A stretch of 64,000 bases of DNA from Saccharomycopsis fibuligera x Saccharomycopsis cf. fibuligera (Eukaryota; Ascomycota; Saccharomycetes; Ascoideales; Saccharomycopsidaceae), in the NCBI GenBank assembly GCA_001936135.1, contig CP012811.1, positions 682,001 through 746,000 of the forward strand. Direction: 5' to 3'. A program made the position numbers and the translations under genes. The notes beneath the pieces are model-generated. The model was not told the DNA's origin, did no database searches, and saw only the letters and a list, made by a program, of their open reading frames with translations. Every line of letters starts with the position of its first letter. Within the stretch, counting starts at the first letter, position 1. This document shows, piece by piece, positions 36,501 to 44,684 of the stretch.

Positions 36501-36972
36501 CTGGCGATGATTTATATGGCTTCACATGAATTCTGGTTGGAGCTTCTGGAAGTAATTCAATCTTATGCTTGAATGGTAATTCCCGTTTTCCTGAAACTTG
36601 TTCTGTGATTAAATCTGGATCTCGAAATAGAATTTTAAATTTAGACTTAATATTTGAGATATGTTCATTGTTTTTGTCCTCATCTTTCAAGCTAATCCAT
36701 AAAGGTTCGGTTACATTCAATATTGTCTTGCAAATATCAATACCGACGATGATGTTTACCGGAAGCTTTGGTTCAACATAAAATAAAATAAATTTCTTCA
36801 ATTTATGACTAAATATTTTGCAAGTTTTGGAAAGAACCGTTACATCCTGATTTGCTAGCTTTAAACTTATTGGTCTCGAGTTTTTCACTTTTATTACTCT
36901 CGGAACTTCTTTTATCAAGTTTACACCAGCGCCAGTATCCATAAAACTTAAACTATTTTTGTTGAAATTCAA
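33565..36972 (-). CDS. Pol of element G (protease, RT, RNase H, integrase)
   Basis: An open frame of 1135 codons. Visible domains: aspartic protease motif DTGAG (12-16); reverse transcriptase with the FSKLDLSSGYHQV block and the catalytic YMDD (299-302); RNase H (about 440-560, IKIYCDASNSAAGA); integrase with an HHCC zinc region (HQCKTC), catalytic-core residues in MDILTHL, IIADLDAKF and HQSNGLAERN, and a GPY/F-like module (WDPIYFGPYRC) in its C-terminal part. No chromodomain is seen. The first few codons come from the inserted A-type LTR, so the listed start is not the native one. In the Ty3 family pol is made as a Gag-Pol fusion. Confidence 0.9.
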   Translation of the reverse strand: MNFNKNSLSFMDTGAGVNLIKEVPRVIKVKNSRPISLKLANQDVTVLSKTCKIFSHKLKKFILFYVEPKLPVNIIVGIDICKTILNVTEPLWISLKDEDKNNEHISNIKSKFKILFRDPDLITEQVSGKRELPFKHKIELLPEAPTRIHVKPYKSSPVQKRVFTEIITKLLKSGIIEYSDSQTVSRGFTVPKKDGSHRFVVNYQTINANSITPVSASISDEELLTAFGDAKIFSKLDLSSGYHQVKMDSESKSLTAFVTHMGVFQYTRMPFGLSGAPNTFIKNLSAILKEFLFRGVPMYMDDILLYSDTFSQHLQLIQDVFQILSDYAIILNENKCEFCVEETEFLGHVIRHRSVQPIIKKTDAIKNWPPIKTKKDAQSFLGTVNYFRTYIAHCAQKSEGIREFIKGKLKYNDTKVSQSVQQLKDALTSKPVLVPLIPNADIKIYCDASNSAAGAIIEMCQNNKKVGVLAYYSKAFSSDEIMWPIWQKELYSVVLVLQRFGYLISDRSIEIYTDNQTVEFISQKKYERPEAKLYRWLSYLANFRFKFCPIRSQQNPSDGLSRQYQDAPEYCMLQCEFDEDLAANYEEFHTRFGTAIVKEIIDNYIHLPEPYKIIYKQEQKQPSEEPQLVGKQLVRCYKGLLFMSVPGDHATVLVAGRELQYKLVESVHQQAHLGQWKTIADLLNYIFFTKMQKIVRKVIHQCKTCTANKSLNYSTQVFQRPLMPALNVGQVLHMDILTHLPTVKDQHQIFTQILVVVDRLSRRIYLEPIVADATSTTIINTLVKLFTRHHFPKVIIADLDAKFTSRVFKKFLETYSVNIIFATPNHHQSNGLAERNIRTVSQVLKSYMELFPNWLQYLPIIEYYLNDAKQTRGFNAFQISTGRNNVLPAPQSTHFLQEVVPWHELKDPKKREYYNENPNALANYVQFQDDHHQVIWRLVKNEDLDNIISREFKANNFRPIQKFRKNDLVFVHRLAFHSATISKWDPIYFGPYRCVSEINEYNQISINIPLRRSLRSQKFLCKWLKPYQRQNDSDFSYLHRVFQDYLNCPQKRQLKARLDDIKEIIFIDIANEEISAMFHRAPPHIAGIFDVATWMECVPQAITKRLLKTFLIRTEQEPTDQLVDNWLLDLEKMSR

Positions 36973-37410
36973 ACATTCATCTTCCTTTAGTCCTTACCTT
37001 CTTAATTTTTAACTCTTTATCTCCTTTACTTCTTTTATGTTTTCACCCATTGTCATGGTATACTGTTGATCCATTTGCATAGTATACAGTTCTGATGCAT
37101 CTTATTTGTTTACTTTTTCATTCCGTCTGCGCGCGCTTCTGCATGGGGTGCCGATCCTTACTGCTGCGTGAAAACTTTTGTTTTTCCCGCCACCTTTATT
37201 ACGCCACTCCAATTTCATTTACTCAACTTATTTTTCCTACTTAAGGCGGGCCTTTCCCGCTTGTTTTCTTTTCATGTTCTCTACAATTATATACTTCTTT
37301 ACAGAACTAAGCTTAACAACTTTACACTCTTTATTTTTCTATCCAATACACTTTATTTTTCTTCATCAAACTATTTTTTCTAACTCTTCTTTATCAACCC
37401 ACTTTTTACA
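36960..37410 (+). mobile_element. Solo LTR of family A inside element G
   Basis: 451 bp, TGTTGAAATTC..CTTTTTACA, with exact duplications ATTTT at 36955-36959 and 37411-37415. It is oriented opposite to element G and lies between its gag and pol frames. It is the product of LTR-LTR recombination after a family-A insertion. Confidence 0.95.
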
Positions 37411-37483
37411 ATTTTCAATTCCCACAAGTTTCATATCAGTCCATAGATATTTGTCGTGGAATGAACTCTTTATTGTGAATAGT

Positions 37484-38461
37484 TTAGTGTCTTTGCGGAC
37501 GATCGTTTTTTTGTCCGTATGGTTTTGTTGCTGAGCTAAAATTTTGTCTTCTTTGTGATTCTCCTTTTATTGCCATAGCATGAAATTTTGGATTTGACAC
37601 ATATGAGTTACGAATGTCCTTCATTAAAACTATTGTCTCACTAGGATCAACACCTATTTTGCCATTGTCTTCTCGATATGTTTGTTGTATCGCTGTTGCT
37701 GCGTGCGATTTGAGTTCAAATAAAACTTTGTTATATTCTCTGTGAAAACTTTCGCGAACATGTCTAAATAGCTGTTCATGGTATACTTCCTGAACTGCTC
37801 TTGGAAGCGTGTTAACGATATCAGTCACCTTATCTAGTTGTTTCTCAAATGATTCGTATCCTTTTTGTTTGTCTTGTCGACGTAACCGTTCAGTGATTTC
37901 TCTCAATGTTGGGAATATAGCTTGCTTTATTTCCCTTAGCTTTCCTTCCATGTCCGTTGATTCGAAACGAAGGTCAGTTGAGTTGTTTGCTAAAGCATCT
38001 CTAACTTTTCTCAAAGACGAGTTGTCCAAGGTGTTAACTAAAATCCATTCTAAGTGTTCGTTTTCAACTGTTCCTAATTTCGATAATAGGTCGACTTCCT
38101 TTTTCAAGTAAACCATGTACGTTTCAGGGCCGTCAGCGATTCTAAACTTTTCTCTTGTATACCTGTTTGGGTTTTTAAACAAGTATCTCTGAACTGCATC
38201 AAATAGTTCAACTTTTCCTTTTTTCTTTGGTTCTTCATCAGAATCTAAGCTATTGACTTTCGCGACATCTCTAATTCTTTTTTCTGGTTCTGGGTCAATT
38301 TCACTTCTGGATTCAAGATTCTTTAATCTTTCATCCTGGTTTCCCATTTGATGTTTAATTTCCTTGAGCAATCCCACGATGATTTCCAAGTTTTGCCCGT
38401 TGTTAGAGTCTTCAACAGCTGGAATTTCAGTTGTTTGTTGTTGTTTGTCTTGTTTGTCCAT
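37484..38461 (-). CDS. Gag of element G
   Basis: An open frame of 325 codons starting at an ATG about 55 bp inside the 5' LTR. The N-terminal part is charged, with a predicted coiled-coil stretch (IIVGLLKEIKHQMGNQDERLKNLE). The middle (about 85-300) is helical and Ty3-Gag-like in size and position. I see no CCHC zinc knuckle in this frame. It is assigned by position between LTR and pol. The stated end lies near the inserted LTR. Confidence 0.75.
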   Translation of the reverse strand: MDKQDKQQQTTEIPAVEDSNNGQNLEIIVGLLKEIKHQMGNQDERLKNLESRSEIDPEPEKRIRDVAKVNSLDSDEEPKKKGKVELFDAVQRYLFKNPNRYTREKFRIADGPETYMVYLKKEVDLLSKLGTVENEHLEWILVNTLDNSSLRKVRDALANNSTDLRFESTDMEGKLREIKQAIFPTLREITERLRRQDKQKGYESFEKQLDKVTDIVNTLPRAVQEVYHEQLFRHVRESFHREYNKVLFELKSHAATAIQQTYREDNGKIGVDPSETIVLMKDIRNSYVSNPKFHAMAIKGESQRRQNFSSATKPYGQKNDRPQRH

Positions 38462-38516
38462 TCTTTAAGTTATAGTATGTTCTCAATTTTCAAATAGTTA
38501 AGTTACGAAGAAGTAA

Positions 38517-38768
38517 TGTTGTGTTTAAAAGGGGTAGTTCTCTACTAAGCACTTTTAAACGCGTATTGTAGGAGTTATTATCGTTATCGATGGGTATATC
38601 CGGCTTATCGTTTATTCCGCCCATCGCTATATACACAAGTTAGAAGGAACACAACGCCGACCTTTATACAAAATTTCTGATAGCAACTAGGGGTGCCTCT
38701 TGTCTAGACTGATTGTGAACACAGACTGATCAGGAATGTGAATCCAATAAAGGAAAATGTTCGCAACA
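38517..38768 (-). repeat. 5' LTR of element G
   Basis: 252 bp, about three differences from the 3' LTR. Next to it the duplication GATCC abuts directly the family-D LTR. Confidence 0.95.
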
Positions 38769-38773
38769 GATCC

Positions 38774-39067
38774 TGTAACAAATCAGTCCCAGATAACTCT
38801 TAGGTAACGGTAGCTCTTAGGTAACGGTAGCTCCTAGGTAACAAGCTCCTAACAATAACTATATAAGGAGCTAAGTTCGTCTTTATTATTATTATGTATT
38901 CTGTATAGATAACAGTAAGCGAAGTCATCTTCCTTTTATTACAATATACTTATCTCCTTCACTTTATCTTAAGTCTTATCTCTCTTCCTAGTCGATCCTA
39001 GAAAATAACTATGAATCCTGAAACCTTCTCACGTCTTAATTCAGACCCTACAACCCCATCTCTTACA
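38774..39067 (+). repeat. 5' LTR of family D
   Basis: 294 bp, TGTAACAAATCAG..CATCTCTTACA. Contains 17-bp tandem units (TAGGTAACGGTAGCTC), one fewer than in the copy next to tRNA-Glu. Confidence 0.9.
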
Positions 39068-39069
39068 AT

Positions 39070-39079
39070 TGGTAGCGCC
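39070..39079 (+). other. Primer-binding site of family D (tRNA-iMet 3' end)
   Basis: TGGTAGCGCC, two bases after the LTR, is complementary to the 3' end GGCGCUACCA of yeast initiator tRNA-Met, the primer known for Ty1 and Ty3. Confidence 0.85.
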
Positions 39080-39151
39080 TTTGGTGCTAGGGGAGAGACT
39101 CTGACTCCAATTTTTACAGGAAAAAATTCCTCATTAGCCGCTATTCAACGT

Positions 39152-39662
39152 TGTTGAAATTCAAACATTCATCTTCCTTTAGCCCTTACCTTCTTAATTT
39201 TTGACTCTTTATCTCCTTTACTCCTTTTATGTTTTCATCCATTGTCATGGTATACTGTTGATCCATTTGCATGGTATACAGTTCTGCTGCATCTTATTTG
39301 TTTACTTTTTCATTCCGTCTACGTGCGTTGTTTACTTTTTCATTCCGTCTACGTGCGTTGTTTACTTTTTCATTCCGTCTGCGCGCGCTTCTGCATGGGG
39401 TGCCGATCCTTACTGCTGCGTGAAAACTTTTGTTTTTCCCGCCACCTTTATTACGCCACTCCAATTTCATTTACTCAACTTATTTTTCCTACTTAAGGCG
39501 GGCCTTTCCCGCTTCTTTTCTTTTCATGTTCTCTACTATTATATACTTCTTTACAGAACTAAGCTTAAAAACTTTACACTCTTTATTTTTCTATCCAATA
39601 CACTTTATTTTTCTTCATCAAACTATTTTTTCTAACTCTTCTTTATCAACCCACTTTTTACA
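39152..39662 (+). repeat. 5' LTR of A1 with a triplicated 30-bp unit
   Basis: 511 bp. A unit TTTACTTTTTCATTCCGTCT plus 10 bases occurs three times (about 39300-39390); the other A LTRs have it once. Confidence 0.93.
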
Positions 39663-39676
39663 GATTTACAGTCTGG
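39663..39676 (+). other. Primer-binding site of A1 (tRNA-Tyr anticodon arm)
   Basis: GATTTACAGTCTGG directly follows the LTR. Its reverse complement CCAGACTGTAAATC contains the anticodon GTA in the context GACTGTAAATC, the anticodon stem-loop of yeast tRNA-Tyr(GUA). This implies priming by a 5' tRNA fragment cut near position 39-40, as is known for Drosophila copia, Ty5 and Candida Tca2 with other tRNAs. Confidence 0.7.
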
Positions 39677-39724
39677 ACAAACAAAAAAAAAAAATAAAAA
39701 AAATAAAAAAAAAATTTTTTTATC

Positions 39725-42700
39725 ATGTTTAAGTTCAACGATTTTGATGTTGCTGACGGTACCTACAAAGCAAGGCTTGATGGTATCTCCAAATTGAATG
39801 TCAAGCCGATTACCCAATGGTTCCAGTACCCTTTGTTGAGATCATTTCTTCAAAACAAATTGAAAGTTATCATCAATGATGTTACTGTTATCGATGTTGA
39901 GAAAATGTTAGACTCTGATGAGTTTGACAAGTATCCGCCAAAGCTTAATGATATTATCTACCAGCTTATACACAGAAAGGTTGACGCTTCGTTGTTAAAG
40001 AACTATCAACGTTACACCGAAGGGTTCGATTTGTTGAAAACAATCAACAAAAAGTTCAAATCAATTGACTCATTCTACATTGTCAAAATTTTCAACGACT
40101 TTGTCCATGAGGCATTTGTTGTCAAAGACCGTGATGCTATTGAAGACTACTTGGAAATCTTCAAGTACTACTACAAAGATGTGAACTTCTCCAACTTTGG
40201 TGGTATCATTGGATTCAGCTTACTTGGTACCAAGAGTCTCCATGTTGCTCTTAGTGAAACCCGCTTGCTCACCAACGCCCGCGGATTGCTTAGCACATCT
40301 TTCGCTGATGCTATGGAGAGCTCTAATGACCTAGCTGCTAGAGACTTGGTGGAGATTGATTCTGGCTCTCGTGCAAAGTTGGCACCAAATGATGAATTGG
40401 TTCAGTTGGCAGATGCCAGACTGAGAAAGAAGCCGGTACTCCTTATTAAGTGCTTCACCTGTGGAAAACTTGGCCATTACAGCAATGACTGTTACAAAAA
40501 CAAGAACAGAAATCAGTCTTACAAAAGCCGTAAAGAGCTTGTCAATCTTGTTGAAGTTCCAATCGGTGCTGAAGTCGTTCACAACGGCAACGGTCAAATT
40601 GTCATTGATACTTCAACTGATCTGGCTGAACCATCAGAGGAGACTCACTTCATTGAAGAAGTGTATCTTACTGACGCTGTTACTGACAAAGGCTTTGTCT
40701 TAGACAGCGGTGCTGGTATCAATGTTGTGAATGATGGATCGATGTTACTGAACATGAAAGTTTCAAACGTTACTGTTCAAGGAATCAGCAGTACTACTAA
40801 TTGCATGGTTGAAGGAACAGTTAGTATTGGAAACTTGAAGATTGAGGATGCAAAGCTCATTGAACAGGCTCCTAGAAATTTACTTAGCTGCCACAAGTTG
40901 ACGGAGAAGGACTATGAGATTCATTTGACAAAGCACTGTGGTTTGATCTCTAAAGGCAATCAAGTGATTCAAATTCCCAAGCAGGGAAAATTCTGGGTGA
41001 TCGATCCCGCATCTGTTAAAACAGTTGTCAATTCTCCTGCTACAGATTTGGTTTTGCTTGGTGATTCTGATGCTACAAAAGATATTTTGCAGTGCCATGT
41101 GGCTAATGGACATGCCAAGTTTCAACAATTGAAGACTATCATTAGACATATGGGCTTCACTGATCAACAAATCAAAGATGTTTTGAAAACTTGCGAGAGT
41201 TGCACCTCAGGTGTTCAAAGAGGCTCTGGTACCTCAACTAAAAAGCCAGAAGATTTTGATATCGGTGAGATGATCCAAGCTGATGTCATTGGTCCGCACA
41301 ACAACATTTATGGTTTGGTTGTGTCTGACAGACGGTCCACCTTCGCTGTTGTTAAAGTTTTGAAGTACAAATCCGAGGTCAGTTCCAAAACTACTGAATG
41401 CTTGCAGGATATGAGTGGTGTCTTGCAACAACAAGGCAAACGGATCGTTAAGTTTCGTGCTGACAATGAGTTTGGTACTGTCTTGCTCAATAAGTTTCTT
41501 GCTGGTAACAATCAAGGCCAGAGATATATTGAGGCTGAGTTCACGGCTCCTTATTCAAGTCATCAAAACGGCTCCTCTGAACGCTTGAATCGTACAATCA
41601 TGGAAAAGGTCAAACTCTTGATGATTAGCTCTGGAATGACAAAGGAATATTGGAACTTTTGCTTCAACCATGCCGTTTTCTTGCACAACTACTTGCCAAG
41701 AAATGGTGGTCCTTCGCCATATGAGATTTTCTCTAGTCGCTCGAAAGCCGTTGGCACAATTGCTCCATTTGGTTGTCGCATTTTTGCCAAAAATTTTACA
41801 GCTGGGAACAAAATTATTGGGAAAGATTTCAAAGGCACTTTCTTAGGATTCCACAAAACTACCAGTATTGCTTTCATTCTTGAAGACAATACTTACCGAA
41901 TCTTGAGAAGCTCGGCATTCAACTTTCTTCCAGATGTTTATCCTTTCAAGTCAAGTGAAAGAGACTCTTCTGTCACATATTCTGCTGGTAATTATGGTGT
42001 TGGTTCGACTGCTGCTGCTGGTTATGGCTCTGCTGCCGGTTTGTCCTCTGAAGATCTCTCAATTCAAGGTCAGGACACTAACGTTCAACAAGACACTGAA
42101 AGCGAAGTCAATCCTGATGATAGAATTGTTGCCGAATCTGATGACTCAATGGTAGAACAGACTGATTCCGAGATTCAACAAGCTGTGACTAAGGCACCTC
42201 ATGCATTGCCTGCTATCAAAAGAACTGCTGCCTCCGATTCTGATCTGAGTGATGACCCAATTTCAATCATCAACCGGAAGCCAACAAAGAAGCTCATGCT
42301 TGAGTTTGCGCCAAACACAGTCACTCCTGTTACTCACCACCAAGCTGCTTACGAATCAATGGCTGGGAAGAATATTGCTGCTGCTGATGCGAGAAAAGCA
42401 TTTTCTGATCACCACAAGGCATATTTACATGACATTGGTTCTGTTCCTATCAGAGCTATTGAAGGTTTAAAGACAGTTGAAGCCGGTCCTTCAAGGTTGT
42501 TCATCGAAGAGGGAGAATCAGACAGTGATACAAGTGGTTACATCAGTGATGCTGAGCAAGGCTTTTTGGCCGTTGCCCGTACGAAGTACTTGATACCTGA
42601 AACCTACCATCAGGTACTCAACTCGAGTGAGAAAGAGAAATGGATTGCTGCCATAGCTGAAGAGTTATCAGCAATAGACAATCTCAATGTCTACGAACTA

Positions 42701-44185
42701 GTGAAAGATACTCCAGACATTCAATCCATTGCTTCACGTTGGGTGTTTGCTGTGAAAGATGATCCAAGTGGTGAGAGATTTAAGGCTCGCTTGGTCTGCA
42801 AAGGTTTCAGTCAAGAGAAAGGCGTCAACTTTCTCAACTCATGGGCTCCTGTTATGAGCTTTGACACTATGCGAATCACATTTGCACTTGCTGCCTTGAA
42901 TAAGTATGTTGTCTGTCAGATGGATACCTCTACTGCTTTTCTTTATGGTGACATTGACTTCGATGTTTATGTGAGACCACCTGCTGGTACGGCCACTCCC
43001 AAGGGGCACTTATGGAAGTTGAAGAAAGGATTGTATGGTTTGAAGCAGTCCCCAAAAATCTGGTATGACACAATCTCCAAAGTGCTTGTTACTGCCGGTT
43101 TGGAAGCTAGTACGATCGATCCCTGTTTGTTCAAAGGAAATGACTGTCTTGTTGCTATTTACGTGGACGACTTGCTAATTTGTGGCAAAACTCAGAAGGT
43201 TGTTGATGACATTAAGGCTGCTCTTAACCTAAAATTCAAAATGAAAGACTTGGGCTTTCCCGAAATCTTCTTGGGTGTCACAGTCCAGTCGTTGGATGGT
43301 GGGGATATCAAACTTAGCATGCTGAACTTCATTGACAAGATTATGACAGAGCACGGTGTTGTCAAGTTAGGTAAAGTGGACACGCCTATGGTGAAAGGGT
43401 TTGACCCATATGATGAAAACTCACCAGAGTTGTCGGCTGAGGAGCAGACCAAATTTCGCTCTATTATTGGGACTTTACTTTACGTTGCAAACTCTGTCAG
43501 AAGTGACATTTCATTTCCCATCAGTCTTCTCAGTCAGTTCGTTGTCAAGGCGAGAGCTACACACTTGAAAGCTGCTTACAGAGTGTTCCACTATCTCATT
43601 GAAACTAAAGATCAAGGTCTTGTCTACGGCAAGGAAGGCGGTAATGTTGACATCAAAGACTTTAGATATTTGGACAAGTCCAAAACTGACGGTCTTGTCT
43701 CGGACTATCCTGCTGAACAAAACTACAAAATTACGGTGTTCAGCGATTCCGATTATGCTACCTCAAAACTGGACAGAAAGCTGCAAAGTGGCCACTTGGT
43801 GATGATCAATAACCAGATCGTGTCTTGGTCTAGCAGAAAACAAAGTTGCGTTGCCTTTAGCAGTGCAGAAGCTGAGTATGTTGCTTTGAGCGATGCTGCC
43901 AGAACCGGTGTCTATGTTATGAATCTACTTAATGAAATTGGCTTTCCCTGCTCCTACATCAACTGCGCCAGCGACAACCTTAGTGCTCTCACACTTAGCG
44001 CGCACAAGGCTTCCCATCAGAAAACAAAACATATTGCTGTTAGATTCCATTTTATCAGAACTTTGGTTGAACAAAAGGTGATCAAACTTAACTACGTCAA
44101 TACCAAGGTCAATATTGCCGACATCCTCACTAAGGCTACTGACCGCACTACTTTTACTTCGCTATGCTCCCTTATTTTCAACTGA
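39725..44185 (+). CDS. Gag-Pol of element A1
   Basis: A single open frame of 1486 codons with no stop or frame change between gag and pol. Gag occupies about residues 1-300 and ends with the zinc knuckle CFTCGKLGHYSNDC (243-256). Aspartic protease motif LDSGAG is at 326-331. Integrase (about 460-700) shows IQADVIGPH, FRADNEFGT and SSHQNGSSERLNRT. After a Ser/Asp-rich linker comes the reverse transcriptase with MDTSTAFLYGDIDF, KKGLYGLKQSPKIW and YVDD (1146-1149), then RNase H with FSDSDYAT and SSAEAEYVALSDA. Codon 1353 is CTG at the position of the conserved serine in RK-S-T-S-G. The start is the first ATG after the leader. Confidence 0.95.
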   Translation: MFKFNDFDVADGTYKARLDGISKLNVKPITQWFQYPLLRSFLQNKLKVIINDVTVIDVEKMLDSDEFDKYPPKLNDIIYQLIHRKVDASLLKNYQRYTEGFDLLKTINKKFKSIDSFYIVKIFNDFVHEAFVVKDRDAIEDYLEIFKYYYKDVNFSNFGGIIGFSLLGTKSLHVALSETRLLTNARGLLSTSFADAMESSNDLAARDLVEIDSGSRAKLAPNDELVQLADARLRKKPVLLIKCFTCGKLGHYSNDCYKNKNRNQSYKSRKELVNLVEVPIGAEVVHNGNGQIVIDTSTDLAEPSEETHFIEEVYLTDAVTDKGFVLDSGAGINVVNDGSMLLNMKVSNVTVQGISSTTNCMVEGTVSIGNLKIEDAKLIEQAPRNLLSCHKLTEKDYEIHLTKHCGLISKGNQVIQIPKQGKFWVIDPASVKTVVNSPATDLVLLGDSDATKDILQCHVANGHAKFQQLKTIIRHMGFTDQQIKDVLKTCESCTSGVQRGSGTSTKKPEDFDIGEMIQADVIGPHNNIYGLVVSDRRSTFAVVKVLKYKSEVSSKTTECLQDMSGVLQQQGKRIVKFRADNEFGTVLLNKFLAGNNQGQRYIEAEFTAPYSSHQNGSSERLNRTIMEKVKLLMISSGMTKEYWNFCFNHAVFLHNYLPRNGGPSPYEIFSSRSKAVGTIAPFGCRIFAKNFTAGNKIIGKDFKGTFLGFHKTTSIAFILEDNTYRILRSSAFNFLPDVYPFKSSERDSSVTYSAGNYGVGSTAAAGYGSAAGLSSEDLSIQGQDTNVQQDTESEVNPDDRIVAESDDSMVEQTDSEIQQAVTKAPHALPAIKRTAASDSDLSDDPISIINRKPTKKLMLEFAPNTVTPVTHHQAAYESMAGKNIAAADARKAFSDHHKAYLHDIGSVPIRAIEGLKTVEAGPSRLFIEEGESDSDTSGYISDAEQGFLAVARTKYLIPETYHQVLNSSEKEKWIAAIAEELSAIDNLNVYELVKDTPDIQSIASRWVFAVKDDPSGERFKARLVCKGFSQEKGVNFLNSWAPVMSFDTMRITFALAALNKYVVCQMDTSTAFLYGDIDFDVYVRPPAGTATPKGHLWKLKKGLYGLKQSPKIWYDTISKVLVTAGLEASTIDPCLFKGNDCLVAIYVDDLLICGKTQKVVDDIKAALNLKFKMKDLGFPEIFLGVTVQSLDGGDIKLSMLNFIDKIMTEHGVVKLGKVDTPMVKGFDPYDENSPELSAEEQTKFRSIIGTLLYVANSVRSDISFPISLLSQFVVKARATHLKAAYRVFHYLIETKDQGLVYGKEGGNVDIKDFRYLDKSKTDGLVSDYPAEQNYKITVFSDSDYATSKLDRKLQSGHLVMINNQIVSWSSRKQSCVAFSSAEAEYVALSDAARTGVYVMNLLNEIGFPCSYINCASDNLSALTLSAHKASHQKTKHIAVRFHFIRTLVEQKVIKLNYVNTKVNIADILTKATDRTTFTSLCSLIFN

Positions 44186-44233
44186 TTTATTTTCTTATGA
44201 TATCTGTTTAATGTCTTCATGTTTGGGAGGGTG

Positions 44234-44684
44234 TGTTGAAATTCAAACATTCATCTTCCTTTAGTCCTTACCTTCTTAATTTTTGACTCTTTATCTCCTT
44301 TACTCCTTTTATGTTTTCATCCATTGTCATGGTATACTGTTGATCCATTTGCATGGTATACAGTTCTGATGCATCTTATTTGTTTACTTTTTCCTTCCGT
44401 CTGCGTGCGCTTCTGCATGGGGTGCCGATCCTTACTGCTGCGTGAAAACTTTTGTTTTTCCCGCCACCTTTATTACGCCACTCCAATTTCATTTACTCAA
44501 CTTATTTTTCCTACTTAAGGCGGGCCTTTCCCGCTTCTTTTCTTTTCATGTTCTCTACTATTATATACTTCTTTACAGAACTAAGCTTAAAAACTTTACA
44601 CTCTTTATTTTTCTATCCAATACACTTTATTTTTCTTCATCAAACTATTTTTTCTAACTCTTCTTTATCAACCCACTTTTTACA
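44234..44684 (+). repeat. LTR shared by A1 and A2
   Basis: 451 bp. It is the right LTR of A1 and at the same time the left LTR of A2. Confidence 0.95.

Larger units (their letters stand above)
32108..38768 (-). mobile_element. Ty3/gypsy element G, full length
   Basis: A minus-strand element with two 252-bp LTRs that differ at only about three positions, and exact 5-bp duplications GATCC at 32103-32107 and 38769-38773. Order from its 5' end: LTR, gag, protease, reverse transcriptase, RNase H, integrase, a 1.2-kb 3' untranslated region, a purine tract and the LTR. Integrase after RNase H is the gypsy order. A solo family-A LTR sits in the gag-pol region, so the coding part is broken by at least this one insertion. 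LTR similarity says that it is young. It lies just upstream of tRNA-Arg, as expected for Ty3-like integration. Confidence 0.94.
38774..39151 (+). mobile_element. Left end of a family-D (Ty3-type) element
   Basis: A complete 5' LTR (38774-39067), a primer-binding site and 72 bp of leader, cut by the insertion of the A tandem at 39152. The rest of this element, if it survives, must lie beyond the A/B/C stack to the right of the window. Confidence 0.85.
39152..44684 (+). mobile_element. Copia element A1
   Basis: LTR (39152-39662), tRNA-Tyr-type primer site, one long gag-pol frame (39725-44185), purine tract (TTTGGGAGGGTG at 44222-44233), LTR (44234-44684). Integrase precedes reverse transcriptase, the copia order. 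The 5' flank is AACGT (39147-39151). The right LTR is shared with a second, tandem copy (A2), so its matching 3' flank is not visible. The coding region looks whole. The two LTRs differ in length (511 and 451 bp) through a 30-bp tandem repeat. Young. Confidence 0.93.
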
